A DNA stretch of 64,000 bases from RGIG7213 sp045540335 (lineage in GTDB: Bacteria > Bacillota > Clostridia > Oscillospirales > CAG-272): positions 12,437 to 76,436 of the forward strand of contig JAZQHC010000041.1 in NCBI GenBank assembly GCA_045540335.1, written 5' to 3'. The position numbers were made by a program, and so were the translations under genes. Below are positions 27,063-36,786 of this stretch, in pieces. Positions within the stretch are counted from its first letter, which is position 1, and each line of letters begins with the position of its first letter. A model generated the notes under the pieces. The model did not search any database and was not told where the DNA came from. It saw only the letters and a list, made by a program, of their open reading frames with translations.

Positions 27063-27104
27063 AAAAAAAGGCGTTGTGTTTTTATAAAACACAACGCTTT
27101 TTTT
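27063..27104 (-). terminator. Terminator of the dnaN-aminotransferase block
   Basis: GCGTTGTGTTT (27071-27081) pairs with AAACACAACGC (27087-27097), flanked by A and T runs, and reaches the stop codon of the aminotransferase. It is bidirectional and faces the terminator at 26965, as expected between convergent operons. Confidence 0.88.
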
Positions 27105-28281
27105 ATTTATTTTCTGATTTTAATTTATCGGTAAAAAGCTTTATTCTTTCAAGTGCTTTCGTAAGGTGCTTTACAGAATATGCATAGGATATTCTTGCAT
27201 AACCTTCGCCGCACGCACCGAATGCCGTACCGGGTACTATTGCAACGCCGTATTCGTGCAAAAGCCGTTCGCAAAATTCTTCACTGCCCATGCCGAAAGC
27301 ACCGACGTTAGGAAATACGTAAAACGCCCCTTCGGGTACGAAGCAGGGTATTCCGCAATCCTTCAAGCCTTGAACGACCAGATTTCTTCTTCTGTCGTAT
27401 TCAGCCTTCATCATTTCTATATCGCCGTCGCCGTTTTTCAACGCTTCTATTGCGGCAAGCTGAGACGTTGTAGGCGCACACATTATCGCGTATTGATGTA
27501 TTTTAAGCATTTGCTCGGTAATAGGCTTTGGCGCACATACAAAGCCCAAGCGCCAGCCCGTCATCGAGTAGGCTTTTGAAAAACCGCCTACAAGCACGGT
27601 TCTTTCCCACATGCCGTCTATATTGGCAATAGAGGTATGCTTTTTGCCGTACGTTAATTCGCCGTATATTTCATCACTTAACACGATAATATTCGTATCT
27701 TTTAAAACGTCTGCTATTTCTTGAAGCTCTTCCCTTGTCATTATTGCACCCGTAGGATTATTGGGGAAGGGCAGAACAAGCATTTTCGTTTTAGGGGTAA
27801 TAGCGGCCTTCAATTTTTCTGCCGTTAATTTAAAGCCTTCGTCTTCCGTTGTATTGATAGTTACGGGAACGCCGCCCGCAAGTGAAACTATCGGGCTGTA
27901 ACAAACGAACGACGGTTCAGGCACGATTACCTCGTCGCCGTTGTCAACTATGGCGCGCACGGCGATATCTATCGCTTCACTGCCGCCTACCGTTACAGTT
28001 ATTTCATTTTTTGGTTCGTAGGGTAAAGAAAATCTTCTGTTAAGATAATTTGATATTTCTACCCTTAATTCCATCGTTCCTGCGTTAGATGTGTAGTACG
28101 TATAACCTCTTTCAAGCGAAAGTATTCCCGCATCTCTTACATGCCACGGTGTAGGAAAATCGGGTTGACCCACGGTTAAGGATATTACATCCTTCATTGT
28201 TTCGAGAAGGTCGAAAAATTTTCTTATTCCCGAGGGTTTTATTTCCTTTGCTTTATTTGATAATGCCTTTTCGTAATCCAT
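27103..28281 (-). CDS. Pyridoxal-phosphate aminotransferase, class I/II (aspartate aminotransferase family)
   Basis: 392 residues with the fold I transaminase motifs: SLTVGQPDFPTP, TVGGSEAID, PFPNNPTGA, the YG of the SDEIYGEL turn, the Schiff-base lysine in GGFSKAYSMTGWRLG and ARISYA near the end. It transfers an amino group between an amino acid and a 2-oxo acid in the cytoplasm; the substrate pair (aspartate, aromatic or alanine) is not decided by sequence. It shares one base with the stop of the Lrp-type regulator upstream, a pairing common in Clostridia, which suggests amino-acid-responsive control. Last gene of the block that starts at dnaN. Confidence 0.9.
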   Translation of the reverse strand: MDYEKALSNKAKEIKPSGIRKFFDLLETMKDVISLTVGQPDFPTPWHVRDAGILSLERGYTYYTSNAGTMELRVEISNYLNRRFSLPYEPKNEITVTVGGSEAIDIAVRAIVDNGDEVIVPEPSFVCYSPIVSLAGGVPVTINTTEDEGFKLTAEKLKAAITPKTKMLVLPFPNNPTGAIMTREELQEIADVLKDTNIIVLSDEIYGELTYGKKHTSIANIDGMWERTVLVGGFSKAYSMTGWRLGFVCAPKPITEQMLKIHQYAIMCAPTTSQLAAIEALKNGDGDIEMMKAEYDRRRNLVVQGLKDCGIPCFVPEGAFYVFPNVGAFGMGSEEFCERLLHEYGVAIVPGTAFGACGEGYARISYAYSVKHLTKALERIKLFTDKLKSENK

Positions 28282-28757
28282 TAAAGACAGCTTTCCCTCA
28301 TATCTACTTCGCCTGCGCCGTAGATAAGGCCTTTATCTTTATAGCGGCGAAGCACAAAATGTGTGGCTGTTGCTACGACGCTTTCCATGGGCGCAAGCTT
28401 TTCTGCTACGAAAAAGGCAACCTCGCGCATTGTTTTGCCTTCGATTATTACGGCAAGGTCGAACCCGCCGGACATAAGATACAAGCTTTGCACCTCGGGA
28501 TAATTATATATTTTTTCTGCAACGCGGTCGAATCCCAATTCTCTTTGGGGGGTTATTTTCAATTCGATAAGCGCGGTAACGTACTCTCTATCGGTTTTAT
28601 CCCAGTCGATAATAGCCTTATAGCCTACTATCGTGCCGTTTTTTTCACATTCTTCGATTATATTCTTTACATCTCCCGTTTCTTTTTTAAGCATTGCGCT
28701 TATCATTTCAGGAGTAAATCTGGCATCGTTTTCCAGAAGCTTCAATATTTCATTCAT
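28281..28757 (-). CDS. Lrp/AsnC-family transcriptional regulator
   Basis: 158 residues: N-terminal winged helix (LENDARFTPEMISAMLKKE...IIEECEKNGTIVGYKAIIDW) and C-terminal RAM ligand-binding domain (TALIELKITP...VQSLYLMSGGFDLAVIIEG). The family binds amino acids through RAM dimers and controls amino-acid metabolism genes. The ATG overlaps the WG-repeat gene stop by four bases and its stop overlaps the aminotransferase ATG by one. It probably regulates the adjacent aminotransferase and other targets; no operator was recognised. Confidence 0.9.
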   Translation of the reverse strand: MNEILKLLENDARFTPEMISAMLKKETGDVKNIIEECEKNGTIVGYKAIIDWDKTDREYVTALIELKITPQRELGFDRVAEKIYNYPEVQSLYLMSGGFDLAVIIEGKTMREVAFFVAEKLAPMESVVATATHFVLRRYKDKGLIYGAGEVDMRESCL

Positions 28758-29959
28758 TTTTCTGCACTCCCTTCAAGTGAGATTTTTGCAAACGCCGTCC
28801 AGCCTGTGGTTTCGCTATACGCAATAAACACGCCTTCGCAGCATTCGGTTATATGCGCGTATTCAAACGGAATTACAGTATTTCCGTTAATATCTATAAC
28901 GCCTTTGCCTTCTTTTGTGCCCACTACCGCAAGCCCTTCGCAATACGGCGTTGCGTACGTGTAGGTATTGATATCGGTTATCCAGTCGCCTTTTATTGCA
29001 TAAAATCCGTATTTATCGTTTTTTTGCAGCAATAAACGTTGGTTTGAATAAGAAATAAGGTTTAAACCGCCTTGAAGCTTAAATTCTTTATGGGTTTGGG
29101 TATTAACCAAAATATCCATATCCTCTATTACTTTATTCTTATGCGTTTTAATATTTCTTACCATTACCCAACCGCTGTCGGGATATTTTGCGCCAAGGCT
29201 GTAAATATTATTTTGCCCTATCTCGTAATATCCGTGTTCGGTTGCGTTATACGATTGCACACCGTTTGCAAATGATTTCGGATAATTGAAATAATACTTT
29301 ATTTCGTTTTTGTCGCCCGCTTTTTCAAGCGCGCCGTTTTCTATAACGTAATTTTCGCCGTTGATAACGAATATCGGTTTTCCTTGGCTTGTTCTTTCAT
29401 AGGGAAGGGCATCAAACCTTCCTTCAAAAAGCGGCAAGGCAACCGTTCCGTCGCTGTTATATACTATCGTGCCATTTTCATCAGACGATATGATATATCC
29501 CATATAAAGCTCTGCCGAATAAAGCACGCTTTCCAATGTTTGATACAAAAATTCTCTTGATGCGGAGGCGCCGGTTTTTTTCACCTTTACATCGGGCTTA
29601 TACACCGTTGAAAATTCGTATGAAGAATTAAACTTTATCGGCAATTTAACGATAATATCGCTTTCGGGATTAAAAATATCGCTGCTGATTTTATTGTTTT
29701 TGTTGTTAAGATATTCCTCTGCGGTCGGAATTTCTATTTTCTGCTGCTCGTCTTCTTGCGGAATATCCTGCTGCGGAGGTGTTTGTGAAGTATCCTCGTG
29801 TGGGGGATATTGTACGGGTGGATACGTTTCATCTTCATATCTTTTTATAAAAGCGATATCGTAGTATCCCTCTGCGTACAATACAGCCGCCAATACTGCT
29901 GCGCACATCAAAATGACGCAAAATACGGTTATTATGATTTTTTTTCCCGTTTCGAGCAA
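28754..29959 (-). CDS. Membrane-anchored WG-repeat protein
   Basis: 401 residues from a TTG at 29959, with AAAGGAG 11 bases upstream. One N-terminal membrane helix (IIITVFCVILMCAAVLAAVLYA) is followed by a Pro/Gln/Glu-rich linker (about 45-80) and an extracytoplasmic part. C-terminal units such as KYGFYAIKGDWI and KGVIDINGNTVIPFEYAHI are WG (KWGVID-type) beta-propeller-like repeats. Such proteins are common in Firmicutes and have no defined biochemical role. It is embedded between gyrA and the Lrp gene, with 37 bases to gyrA, so it is expressed with the replication genes. Confidence 0.82.
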   Translation of the reverse strand: MLETGKKIIITVFCVILMCAAVLAAVLYAEGYYDIAFIKRYEDETYPPVQYPPHEDTSQTPPQQDIPQEDEQQKIEIPTAEEYLNNKNNKISSDIFNPESDIIVKLPIKFNSSYEFSTVYKPDVKVKKTGASASREFLYQTLESVLYSAELYMGYIISSDENGTIVYNSDGTVALPLFEGRFDALPYERTSQGKPIFVINGENYVIENGALEKAGDKNEIKYYFNYPKSFANGVQSYNATEHGYYEIGQNNIYSLGAKYPDSGWVMVRNIKTHKNKVIEDMDILVNTQTHKEFKLQGGLNLISYSNQRLLLQKNDKYGFYAIKGDWITDINTYTYATPYCEGLAVVGTKEGKGVIDINGNTVIPFEYAHITECCEGVFIAYSETTGWTAFAKISLEGSAEK

Positions 29960-29996
29960 GGTTCAAAGCACTCCTTTTAAAGGGATGCGGAATTTA

Positions 29997-32522
29997 TTAT
30001 TCCGCATCTTGTTCGGTCTGTTGTGTCTCTTCGTTTTGTTGAATTTCTTCGTTTTCTTGCGTTTCTTCTTCCGATTTTTCTTCTTCGCGTGCCGTATGCG
30101 TGAAGTTAACTATGCGGTCGCCCTCTTCCTTGAATCTTACGACGATAACGCCTGTTGCAGCCCTTCCGCAAACGCGAACATCCTCTGCACGGAATCTGAT
30201 AAGAACGCCCTTTGTCGTTACTATTATTATATCCTCGCCGTCGGCAACAGATGCAATACCTGCAAGCTTGCCTGATTCTTCTGTTATCTTATGGCAAACT
30301 ACGCCCTTACCGCCTCTGCCGTGAACGGTGTAGTTTTCAAACTCTGTTCTCTTACCGTATCCGTTTTCGGTGATAGAAAGCAGTTTTTTACCTTCTTCGC
30401 ACAGGGTTGCGCCCGTTACAAAATCGTCTTCTGCAAGCCTTATACCTCTTACACCGCGGGAAGCCCTGCCCATATCCCTTACGTGCTTTTCGTTAAAGCA
30501 TACTGCCTGACCTTCGTGGGTACATACTACAACATCCCTATTGCCGTCTGTAAGCTGAACGAATAAAAGCTCGTTTCCTTCATCAAGCAATATTGCAATC
30601 TTGCCGCCTTTTCTGCGTTGTTCGAATTCGGAAAGCTTCGTTTTCTTGATAGTTCCGTTTTTGGTAACCATCAAAAGGTAGCCGCCCTTTGAGAAATCAT
30701 CTACGGGAACAAGTGCGGTTATCTTTTCGTTTTCTGCAAGGTCTATAACGTTTACGATATTAGAGCCTTTAGACGTTCTGCTTCCCCTGGGAAGGCTGTA
30801 AACCTTTTTCATAAAGACTCTGCCCGTATTGGTAAACATCATCATATACGAGTGGCTGTGTGCGGCAACTACGTTGATAACGAAATCGTCCTCTTTCGTT
30901 GCCATACTTCTCATACCCTTGCCGCCCTTGTTTTGAACGGAATAATCCGAAACGGGCTGCATTTTGATATATCCGCCGTAGGTAAGCGTTACAACGCAGT
31001 TTTCGCGTTCGATAAGGTCTTCATCTACGATTTCTTCATCAGATTCTTCTATGCGCGTTCTTCTTTCGTCGCCGAATTTATCCCTTATTTGAATAAGCTC
31101 GTCTTTAATTATCTGATGCACCTTTTCTTTATCGGCAAGCGTTGCCTGCAATTCGATAATAAGGGCGTTAAGCTTTGCCAATTCTTCTTCTATTTTTACA
31201 GTTTCAAGATTTGAAAGCTTACCTAACTGCATTTCTACGATTGCCTGTGCCTGAATATCATCAAGGTCAAACGCAGAACATAACTGTTCTTTAGCATCGG
31301 GTATAGATTTTGAAGAACGGATTATTCTTATAACCTCGTCGATATTATCTATTGCTATATGAAGGCCCGCCAATATATGCGCACGTTTTTTAGCTTTATC
31401 AAGGTCAAATTCTACCCTGCGGCATATAACCTCTTCCTGGTGGGCAATATAGTGTTGAAGTATCTCTTTAAGGCCGAGGCACTTCGGTTCGCCGTTTACC
31501 AAGGCAAGCATATTTATAGCGCACGTATCCTGCAGCTGCGTGTACTTATAAAGCTGATTTAATATCACCTGGCCGTTTGCATCGCGCCTGTATTCAACCA
31601 CTATCTTCATACCGTGGCGGCCGCTTTCGTCGCGAAGGGCGGTGATACCCTCTATTTTCTTTGCTTTTACAAGCTCTGCCATGCTCATAACAAGCATGGA
31701 TTTATTAACCATGTAGGGAATTTCGTATATTTCTATTCTGTGCTTATCTTCAAACACCTCTGCCTTTGCCCTTACGCTTACCCTGCCGTGACCCGTGGTA
31801 TATGCTTCGTATATACCGTTTGTGCCGTGAATGGTTGCGTATGTAGGAAAGTCGGGCCCTTTGATAAACGTCATAAGGTCTTTAACTTCCGCATCGGGGT
31901 TTTCCATAAGATATACCGTACCGTCGATAACCTCGCGCAGGTTATGCGGCGGAACGTTCGTTGCCATACCAACGGCAATGCCGACAGAACCGTTTACCAA
32001 AAGATTGGGGAATCTTGCAGGAAGAACGCGCGGCTCTTTTCTGGTATTATCAAAGTTAGGGTCGTAATCTACAACGTTTTTTTCGATATCCGAAAGCATA
32101 TAGTCTGCCAAACGCGACATTTTCGCTTCCGTATAACGGTATGCAGCCGCCCCGTCGCCATCGACGTTACCAAAGTTACCCTTGCCATCTACAAGTGGAT
32201 ATCTTAAAGAGAAGGGCTGTGCAAGCCTTACCATTGCATCATATACGGCGGCGTCGCCGTGCGGGTGATATCTACCAAGCACGTTACCTACCGTCGTTGC
32301 GGATTTTCTGTGCGGATTACTGTAAACAAGATTATCCTCGTACATTGCGTAAAGTATGCGGCGGTGAACAGGCTTCAATCCGTCGCGCACGTCGGGCAAT
32401 GCACGCGAAACGATAACCGACATGGAGTATTCCAAAAAGGACTTTTTAACTTCCTTTTCTATCTGCATTTCGACTATCTTCTGATCTTTGAATTCAATAT
32501 CTTTATTCGTATATTTTTCCAT
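29997..32522 (-). CDS. gyrA: DNA gyrase subunit A
   Basis: 841 residues from the ATG at 32522 (GGAAGGAAAT upstream); an eight-codon longer frame lacks a ribosome site. Breakage-reunion domain with catalytic Tyr130 in AYRYTEAKMS, then the C-terminal beta-pinwheel with the GyrA box QNKGGKGM. With GyrB it introduces negative supercoils using ATP. In the quinolone-determining region, HPHGDAAVYD, Ala91 stands where E. coli has Ser83, while Asp95 (E. coli Asp87) is kept. The C-terminal ~45 residues are a Glu/Gln-rich acidic tail. It follows the PfkB-fold gene by 43 bases. Confidence 0.97.
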   Translation of the reverse strand: MEKYTNKDIEFKDQKIVEMQIEKEVKKSFLEYSMSVIVSRALPDVRDGLKPVHRRILYAMYEDNLVYSNPHRKSATTVGNVLGRYHPHGDAAVYDAMVRLAQPFSLRYPLVDGKGNFGNVDGDGAAAYRYTEAKMSRLADYMLSDIEKNVVDYDPNFDNTRKEPRVLPARFPNLLVNGSVGIAVGMATNVPPHNLREVIDGTVYLMENPDAEVKDLMTFIKGPDFPTYATIHGTNGIYEAYTTGHGRVSVRAKAEVFEDKHRIEIYEIPYMVNKSMLVMSMAELVKAKKIEGITALRDESGRHGMKIVVEYRRDANGQVILNQLYKYTQLQDTCAINMLALVNGEPKCLGLKEILQHYIAHQEEVICRRVEFDLDKAKKRAHILAGLHIAIDNIDEVIRIIRSSKSIPDAKEQLCSAFDLDDIQAQAIVEMQLGKLSNLETVKIEEELAKLNALIIELQATLADKEKVHQIIKDELIQIRDKFGDERRTRIEESDEEIVDEDLIERENCVVTLTYGGYIKMQPVSDYSVQNKGGKGMRSMATKEDDFVINVVAAHSHSYMMMFTNTGRVFMKKVYSLPRGSRTSKGSNIVNVIDLAENEKITALVPVDDFSKGGYLLMVTKNGTIKKTKLSEFEQRRKGGKIAILLDEGNELLFVQLTDGNRDVVVCTHEGQAVCFNEKHVRDMGRASRGVRGIRLAEDDFVTGATLCEEGKKLLSITENGYGKRTEFENYTVHGRGGKGVVCHKITEESGKLAGIASVADGEDIIIVTTKGVLIRFRAEDVRVCGRAATGVIVVRFKEEGDRIVNFTHTAREEEKSEEETQENEEIQQNEETQQTEQDAE

Positions 32523-32565
32523 ATTTCCTTCCGTATCTTTCTGCACCGATGTGCATTATTTATTT

Positions 32566-33510
32566 TCAATATGTTTTTACGGCAGTTTCGTTAAAAGAAT
32601 GTTTTATATCTGATTTTTGCGGTACGTCCCCGTATTTATTCATTAAATTTGCAAAAGCACAAGCGTACCTTACGGAATATTCCACATCGTAAAACGAATA
32701 ATCGTACGCCTTCATAAACGCTGCGGTAAATGCGTTTTTATAATAAAGATTATCTTCTTTTACGCGGGGCTTTATATCGCAAAGCATCAGTTTTTTGCCT
32801 TCTGAATAAACTGCCCCCGTATTTTTGCATATGCACAGCACCTTTTGCTGAACGCTTGCGGAATACTTTTTTAATGCGGAAAGTGCCTGCGCCTTGTTTT
32901 CGACCTCGCAGCCCGTTATGCTTGAAACGCCGTTATAATCGGTTATTATCAGCCACGGATGCTGTTTTTCAGCTATTTGCACCTCTTGCCCTGAAAAATC
33001 CGCAATAATTTTTACGCCCTTTTCACCCATTATTCTTACTATGTCGGCATATACGCCCTGCATCAACCCTTGTGGGCGGATGCCCGTTATTATAAGGTAT
33101 TCGGGCTTTTTCGGATTATCGGTTAAGGCGTGCAAAAGCTTGAAATACTGTTGCAGGGTGATATTATCGTACCCGTCGTACAAAAACGAGGTATCCTTTC
33201 CCCTATCGTATCCGTAAATTACTTTTAATGATGTTTCTCTTTGCGTTTTTACGAAAAAGTGTTCTATACCGATTCTGTCGTAATACGCTTCAAGCTGGTT
33301 TCCCGTTTCGCCGCCTGAAAAACCGTATATCCTGCTTTTCACACCAAGCAAATTAAGGTATTCGCAAACGCTTACGCCCCCGTCCGGCTTGCAGTGGATA
33401 ACCTTGCTGCATATATTTTCTTTATCCTGCTGCATATATGTAGCACTGTAAAGCATTATTACGTTGCCGGGGGACATACAAAGAACGTCAACGGAAAAAT
33501 CGTTTTTCAT
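32566..33510 (-). CDS. PfkB/ribokinase-fold protein with degenerate active site (probable pseudokinase)
   Basis: 314 residues. The N-terminal and middle parts match PfkB sugar kinases: DGGVSVCEYLNLLGVKSRIYGFSGGETGNQLE is the GGN-like substrate motif, and EYLIITGIRPQ the strand before the active site. At the place of the universal GAGD(S) anion-hole/catalytic motif, near residue 258, it reads YYKNAFTAAF, so the catalytic Asp and both Gly are gone. It is therefore unlikely to phosphorylate a sugar. The ATG overlaps the gyrB stop by one base, and gyrA follows, so expression is tied to gyrase. Function unknown; a ligand-binding or regulatory role is possible. Confidence 0.78.
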   Translation of the reverse strand: MKNDFSVDVLCMSPGNVIMLYSATYMQQDKENICSKVIHCKPDGGVSVCEYLNLLGVKSRIYGFSGGETGNQLEAYYDRIGIEHFFVKTQRETSLKVIYGYDRGKDTSFLYDGYDNITLQQYFKLLHALTDNPKKPEYLIITGIRPQGLMQGVYADIVRIMGEKGVKIIADFSGQEVQIAEKQHPWLIITDYNGVSSITGCEVENKAQALSALKKYSASVQQKVLCICKNTGAVYSEGKKLMLCDIKPRVKEDNLYYKNAFTAAFMKAYDYSFYDVEYSVRYACAFANLMNKYGDVPQKSDIKHSFNETAVKTY

Positions 33511-35444
33511 TATATGTCAAGATTTGTGACGTATTTTGCGTTTTTCTCTATAAACTCTCGGCGCGGCTCTACCTTATCGCCCATGAGGGTGGAGAATATC
33601 TCGTCACACTTTCTGGCATCGTCTATCGTTACGCGCAGTATCGTTCTTCTTTCGGGGTCCATAGTCGTTTCCCAAAGCTGGTCTTTATCCATTTCTCCAA
33701 GACCTTTATAACGTTCTGCACGGCAGTTTCCGCCCATTTCCGCGATGATTCTGTCGCGCTCGGCATCGTCAAACGCGTATCTTTCCGTTTTGCCCTTTAT
33801 TACTTTATAAAGCGGCGGCTGTGCGGCATAAACGTGACCGTCTTCTATCAATTTACGCATGTATCTGAAAAACAGCGTTAAAAGCAAGATTCTGATGTGC
33901 GAACCGTCAACGTCGGCATCGGCCATGATTATTATTTTACCGTATCTTAATTTTGCAATATCAAAATCCGAGCCTATTCCGCAGCCGATAGCCTGTATTA
34001 TAGGCAATATAGACGTATTGGAATAAACCTTGTCAACACGGCTTTTTTCTACGTTAAGTACCTTACCTCTCAACGGCAAAATAGCTTGATAACGGCTGTC
34101 GCGACCGTCCTTTGCAGAACCGCCTGCCGAGTCACCCTCGACCAAAAACAGCTCTGTCAATTCGGCACTTCTTTCGTGGCAGTCTGCAAGCTTACCGGGA
34201 AGCGAAAAGCCTTCAAGTGCGCCTTTTCTGTTTCTTACGGCTTCCCTTGCGCGCCTTGCTTCTTCCCTTGCCCTTGCGGCAACTATGGATTTTTCCATTA
34301 TTGCCTTACCAACCGAGGGATTTTCTTCAAGATATTCTTCCAATTTTCTTGAAACTATCGAATCAACGAAGGTTCTTACCTCGCTGTTGCCAAGCTTTGC
34401 TTTAGTTTGGCTTTCAAACTGTGCGTCGGGCAGCTTTACGGATATAACAACGCATATACCCTCGCGCACGTCTTCGCCCATAAGGTTTTTATCGGCATCT
34501 TTCAAAAGCTTTACTTTTCTGCCGTAATCGTTCATTACCTTTGTTAACGCTGTTTTAAAGCCCGTTTCGTGCGTACCGCCCTCGATAGTTGACATATTAT
34601 TTGCAAATGTAACTATCGTTTCGCTTAACGTATCGTTATATTGTATGGCAACCTCTGCCGTCATATCCCCTTGCTGACCGCTGATATAAATAACGTCGTC
34701 GTGAACAGGGGTGCAGGCTTTATTTTTATTAAGATATTCGACGAAGCTTCTTATACCGCCCTCGTAGCAAAGCGTTTCGGAAACGACCTCTTCCCCTCTT
34801 TCATCAACAAGCTCTATACATACGCCTGCGTTAAGGAATGCCTGTTCTCTCATTCTGTCAAGCACAGCCTCGTAATCGAAAACGGTTTCTTCAAATATAG
34901 TTGCATCGGGCTTAAAGCGCACGAAAAGGCCGTGCTCGCTTCCGCATTCGCCATCGTCTTTAAAGGGGCGTTCTACGTGGCCCTTTTCAAATCTTTCGGT
35001 ATATTTTCTTCCGCCGTGGCAGTTTACTACCTCTACCCATTCGGAAAGCGCGTTTACAACAGATGCGCCAACGCCGTGCAAGCCGCCCGATATTTTATAT
35101 CCGCCGCCGCCGAATTTACCGCCTGCATGAAGCACTGTGAAAACGACCTCAAGCGTGGGAGTACCCGTTTTCGCGTTGATACCCGCGGGGATACCGCGCC
35201 CGTCATCCCTGACAGAGCAGCTGTCGTCTTTATGCAGCGTAACGGTTATTTTTTTGCAGTAGCCTGCCATTGCCTCGTCTATGGAGTTATCCACAATTTC
35301 GTTTATAAGGTGGTGCAGACCTTTTATTGAAGTCGTACCGATATACATACCGGGGCGTTTTCTTACGGCTTCAAGCCCTTCCAAAACCTGAATTTGTTCG
35401 TCGGAATAATTCTGTTCGCCGTTTTTCAAAATAGGCTCGTCCAT
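33510..35444 (-). CDS. gyrB: DNA gyrase subunit B
   Basis: 644 residues from the ATG at 35444, ten bases after AAAGGA; an upstream TTG at 35453 is too close to that site. GHKL ATPase domain with EIVDNSIDEAMAG, DDGRGIP and GGLHGVGASVVNALS; transducer; TOPRIM with EGDSAGGSAK and DADVDGSHI; C-terminal GyrA-binding part with RYKGLGEMD. It drives gyrase by ATP hydrolysis. The length fits the short, insert-less GyrB of Firmicutes. One base separates it from remB. Confidence 0.97.
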   Translation of the reverse strand: MDEPILKNGEQNYSDEQIQVLEGLEAVRKRPGMYIGTTSIKGLHHLINEIVDNSIDEAMAGYCKKITVTLHKDDSCSVRDDGRGIPAGINAKTGTPTLEVVFTVLHAGGKFGGGGYKISGGLHGVGASVVNALSEWVEVVNCHGGRKYTERFEKGHVERPFKDDGECGSEHGLFVRFKPDATIFEETVFDYEAVLDRMREQAFLNAGVCIELVDERGEEVVSETLCYEGGIRSFVEYLNKNKACTPVHDDVIYISGQQGDMTAEVAIQYNDTLSETIVTFANNMSTIEGGTHETGFKTALTKVMNDYGRKVKLLKDADKNLMGEDVREGICVVISVKLPDAQFESQTKAKLGNSEVRTFVDSIVSRKLEEYLEENPSVGKAIMEKSIVAARAREEARRAREAVRNRKGALEGFSLPGKLADCHERSAELTELFLVEGDSAGGSAKDGRDSRYQAILPLRGKVLNVEKSRVDKVYSNTSILPIIQAIGCGIGSDFDIAKLRYGKIIIMADADVDGSHIRILLLTLFFRYMRKLIEDGHVYAAQPPLYKVIKGKTERYAFDDAERDRIIAEMGGNCRAERYKGLGEMDKDQLWETTMDPERRTILRVTIDDARKCDEIFSTLMGDKVEPRREFIEKNAKYVTNLDI

Positions 35445-35445
35445 T

Positions 35446-35700
35446 TTACACAATTCCTTTCATAACCCTTTTTTTAAGTACCTTTGGGGATAATTGCGAC
35501 ATGTATATTTTGCATCCCCCTTCGTCTGTCAATATAAGTGACTTGGGAATTTCCCTTGTTATGCTTTGCATTTTTCCGTTTGCCTCTGCCATGCGCAGCG
35601 TTTTGCGCGTAACGGCAGATACTGTTGCGGTATCCGTATCGAAAATACCCACAACATTATCGGAATTTATTATTTTGTCTGAGCTTGCGAAGAAATACAT
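35446..35700 (-). CDS. remB: RemA/RemB-family regulator (DUF370), RemB position
   Basis: 84 residues. The start MYFFASSDKIINSDNVVGIFDTDTA, the middle IPKSLILTDEGG and the end IYMSQLSPKVLKKR match the B. subtilis RemB (YaaB) pattern, and the place between recF and gyrB is the same. RemA-type proteins are DNA-binding regulators of biofilm matrix and osmolyte genes; the job of RemB is less clear. Its ATG lies 31 bases inside the recF end, which suggests coupling. Confidence 0.85.
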   Translation of the reverse strand: MYFFASSDKIINSDNVVGIFDTDTATVSAVTRKTLRMAEANGKMQSITREIPKSLILTDEGGCKIYMSQLSPKVLKKRVMKGIV

Positions 35701-36785
35701 TCAACCATTCCCGCCTTTACGTTTATTTTATTATTTACATCGTACGCAGAAAACAGCTCTTCATTGCAAGAGGTGATTATTACCTGCTTTCCGCCCAATT
35801 TAGATAAAAGGTACGACGCGCGGTTAGAATCAAGCTCGGATAAAACGTCATCAAACAGATATACGGGGTATTCGCCCGTCTGTTCGTTTGATATTTCGCC
35901 CTCGGCAAGCTTTGCCGCAAGCGAAAGCGACCTTTGCTGCCCTTGCGAGCAATAAAATCGCGAAGATCTTCCGTTTAAAAATATTTCCATATCGTCGCGG
36001 TGCGGGCCGAACAGATTCATTTTATACTGCATTTCTTTATTCAGATTTTCGGTATATAGTTCGAAAAATTTCTGAAATTCTGCATTTTCGTCTTTTTCGG
36101 TTGCGCCGCAATACGTTATACTTACATTTTCTTTGCCGTCGCTCATCTCTAAAAGAGAATTTTTCATATATCCTTCAAGCCTTTTGCAGTAATCCTTACG
36201 TGCGTTTTCGATATATACGGCACAGGGGGCAATCTGCTCTGCCAAGGCTTCAAACAACGGTAACGATACGGAGATATCCGTACAATCCTTTAAATACGCC
36301 GCCCTTTGAGACAAAATACGGTTATAGTTTTTAAGCATATAAACGTATTTTTTATCCGTTTGGGATATTGCCACATCAAGAAACAAGCGCCTTTGCGACG
36401 GGGAATCTTTAATTATGGAAAGATGGTCGGGGCAGAAAAGCACAGCCTTGAAATTACCTATAAATTCCGCAGCTTTGGTTATCTGACCGCCGCATATCTT
36501 CATTATTCTTTTTTCGCCCTTCCTGTAATAAACGGACATTGTATTTTCCTTTTCAAACGAAGAATAGGAAATTTCAAGCCCTGCTTCATTACCGCCGAAG
36601 GGAATAACGTCGGCTTCCTTCTTCATTCTGTAAGGCTTACCCCTTGCGAAAAGGTAAATGCCTTCAAGCAGATTCGTTTTGCCTTGCGCGTTATCGCCCC
36701 AGATAACGTTTAAGCCGTCTTCAAACGTAACGTCTGCCTTTAACAGATTGCGATAGCCGTTTATTTGCAGTTTATTAAGCTTCAA
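35670..36785 (-). CDS. recF: DNA replication/repair protein RecF
   Basis: 371 residues, normal for RecF, from a TTG at 36785 one base after the dnaN stop; no good ribosome site, so coupling to dnaN is likely. SMC-like ATPase: Walker A WGDNAQGKTNLLEGI, the FGPHRDDMEI region, signature SQGQQRSLSLAAKLAEG and Walker B VYLFDDVLSELD. RecF loads RecA at single-strand gaps with RecO and RecR. Confidence 0.96.
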   Translation of the reverse strand: MKLNKLQINGYRNLLKADVTFEDGLNVIWGDNAQGKTNLLEGIYLFARGKPYRMKKEADVIPFGGNEAGLEISYSSFEKENTMSVYYRKGEKRIMKICGGQITKAAEFIGNFKAVLFCPDHLSIIKDSPSQRRLFLDVAISQTDKKYVYMLKNYNRILSQRAAYLKDCTDISVSLPLFEALAEQIAPCAVYIENARKDYCKRLEGYMKNSLLEMSDGKENVSITYCGATEKDENAEFQKFFELYTENLNKEMQYKMNLFGPHRDDMEIFLNGRSSRFYCSQGQQRSLSLAAKLAEGEISNEQTGEYPVYLFDDVLSELDSNRASYLLSKLGGKQVIITSCNEELFSAYDVNNKINVKAGMVECISSQAQTK

Positions 36786-36786
36786 T

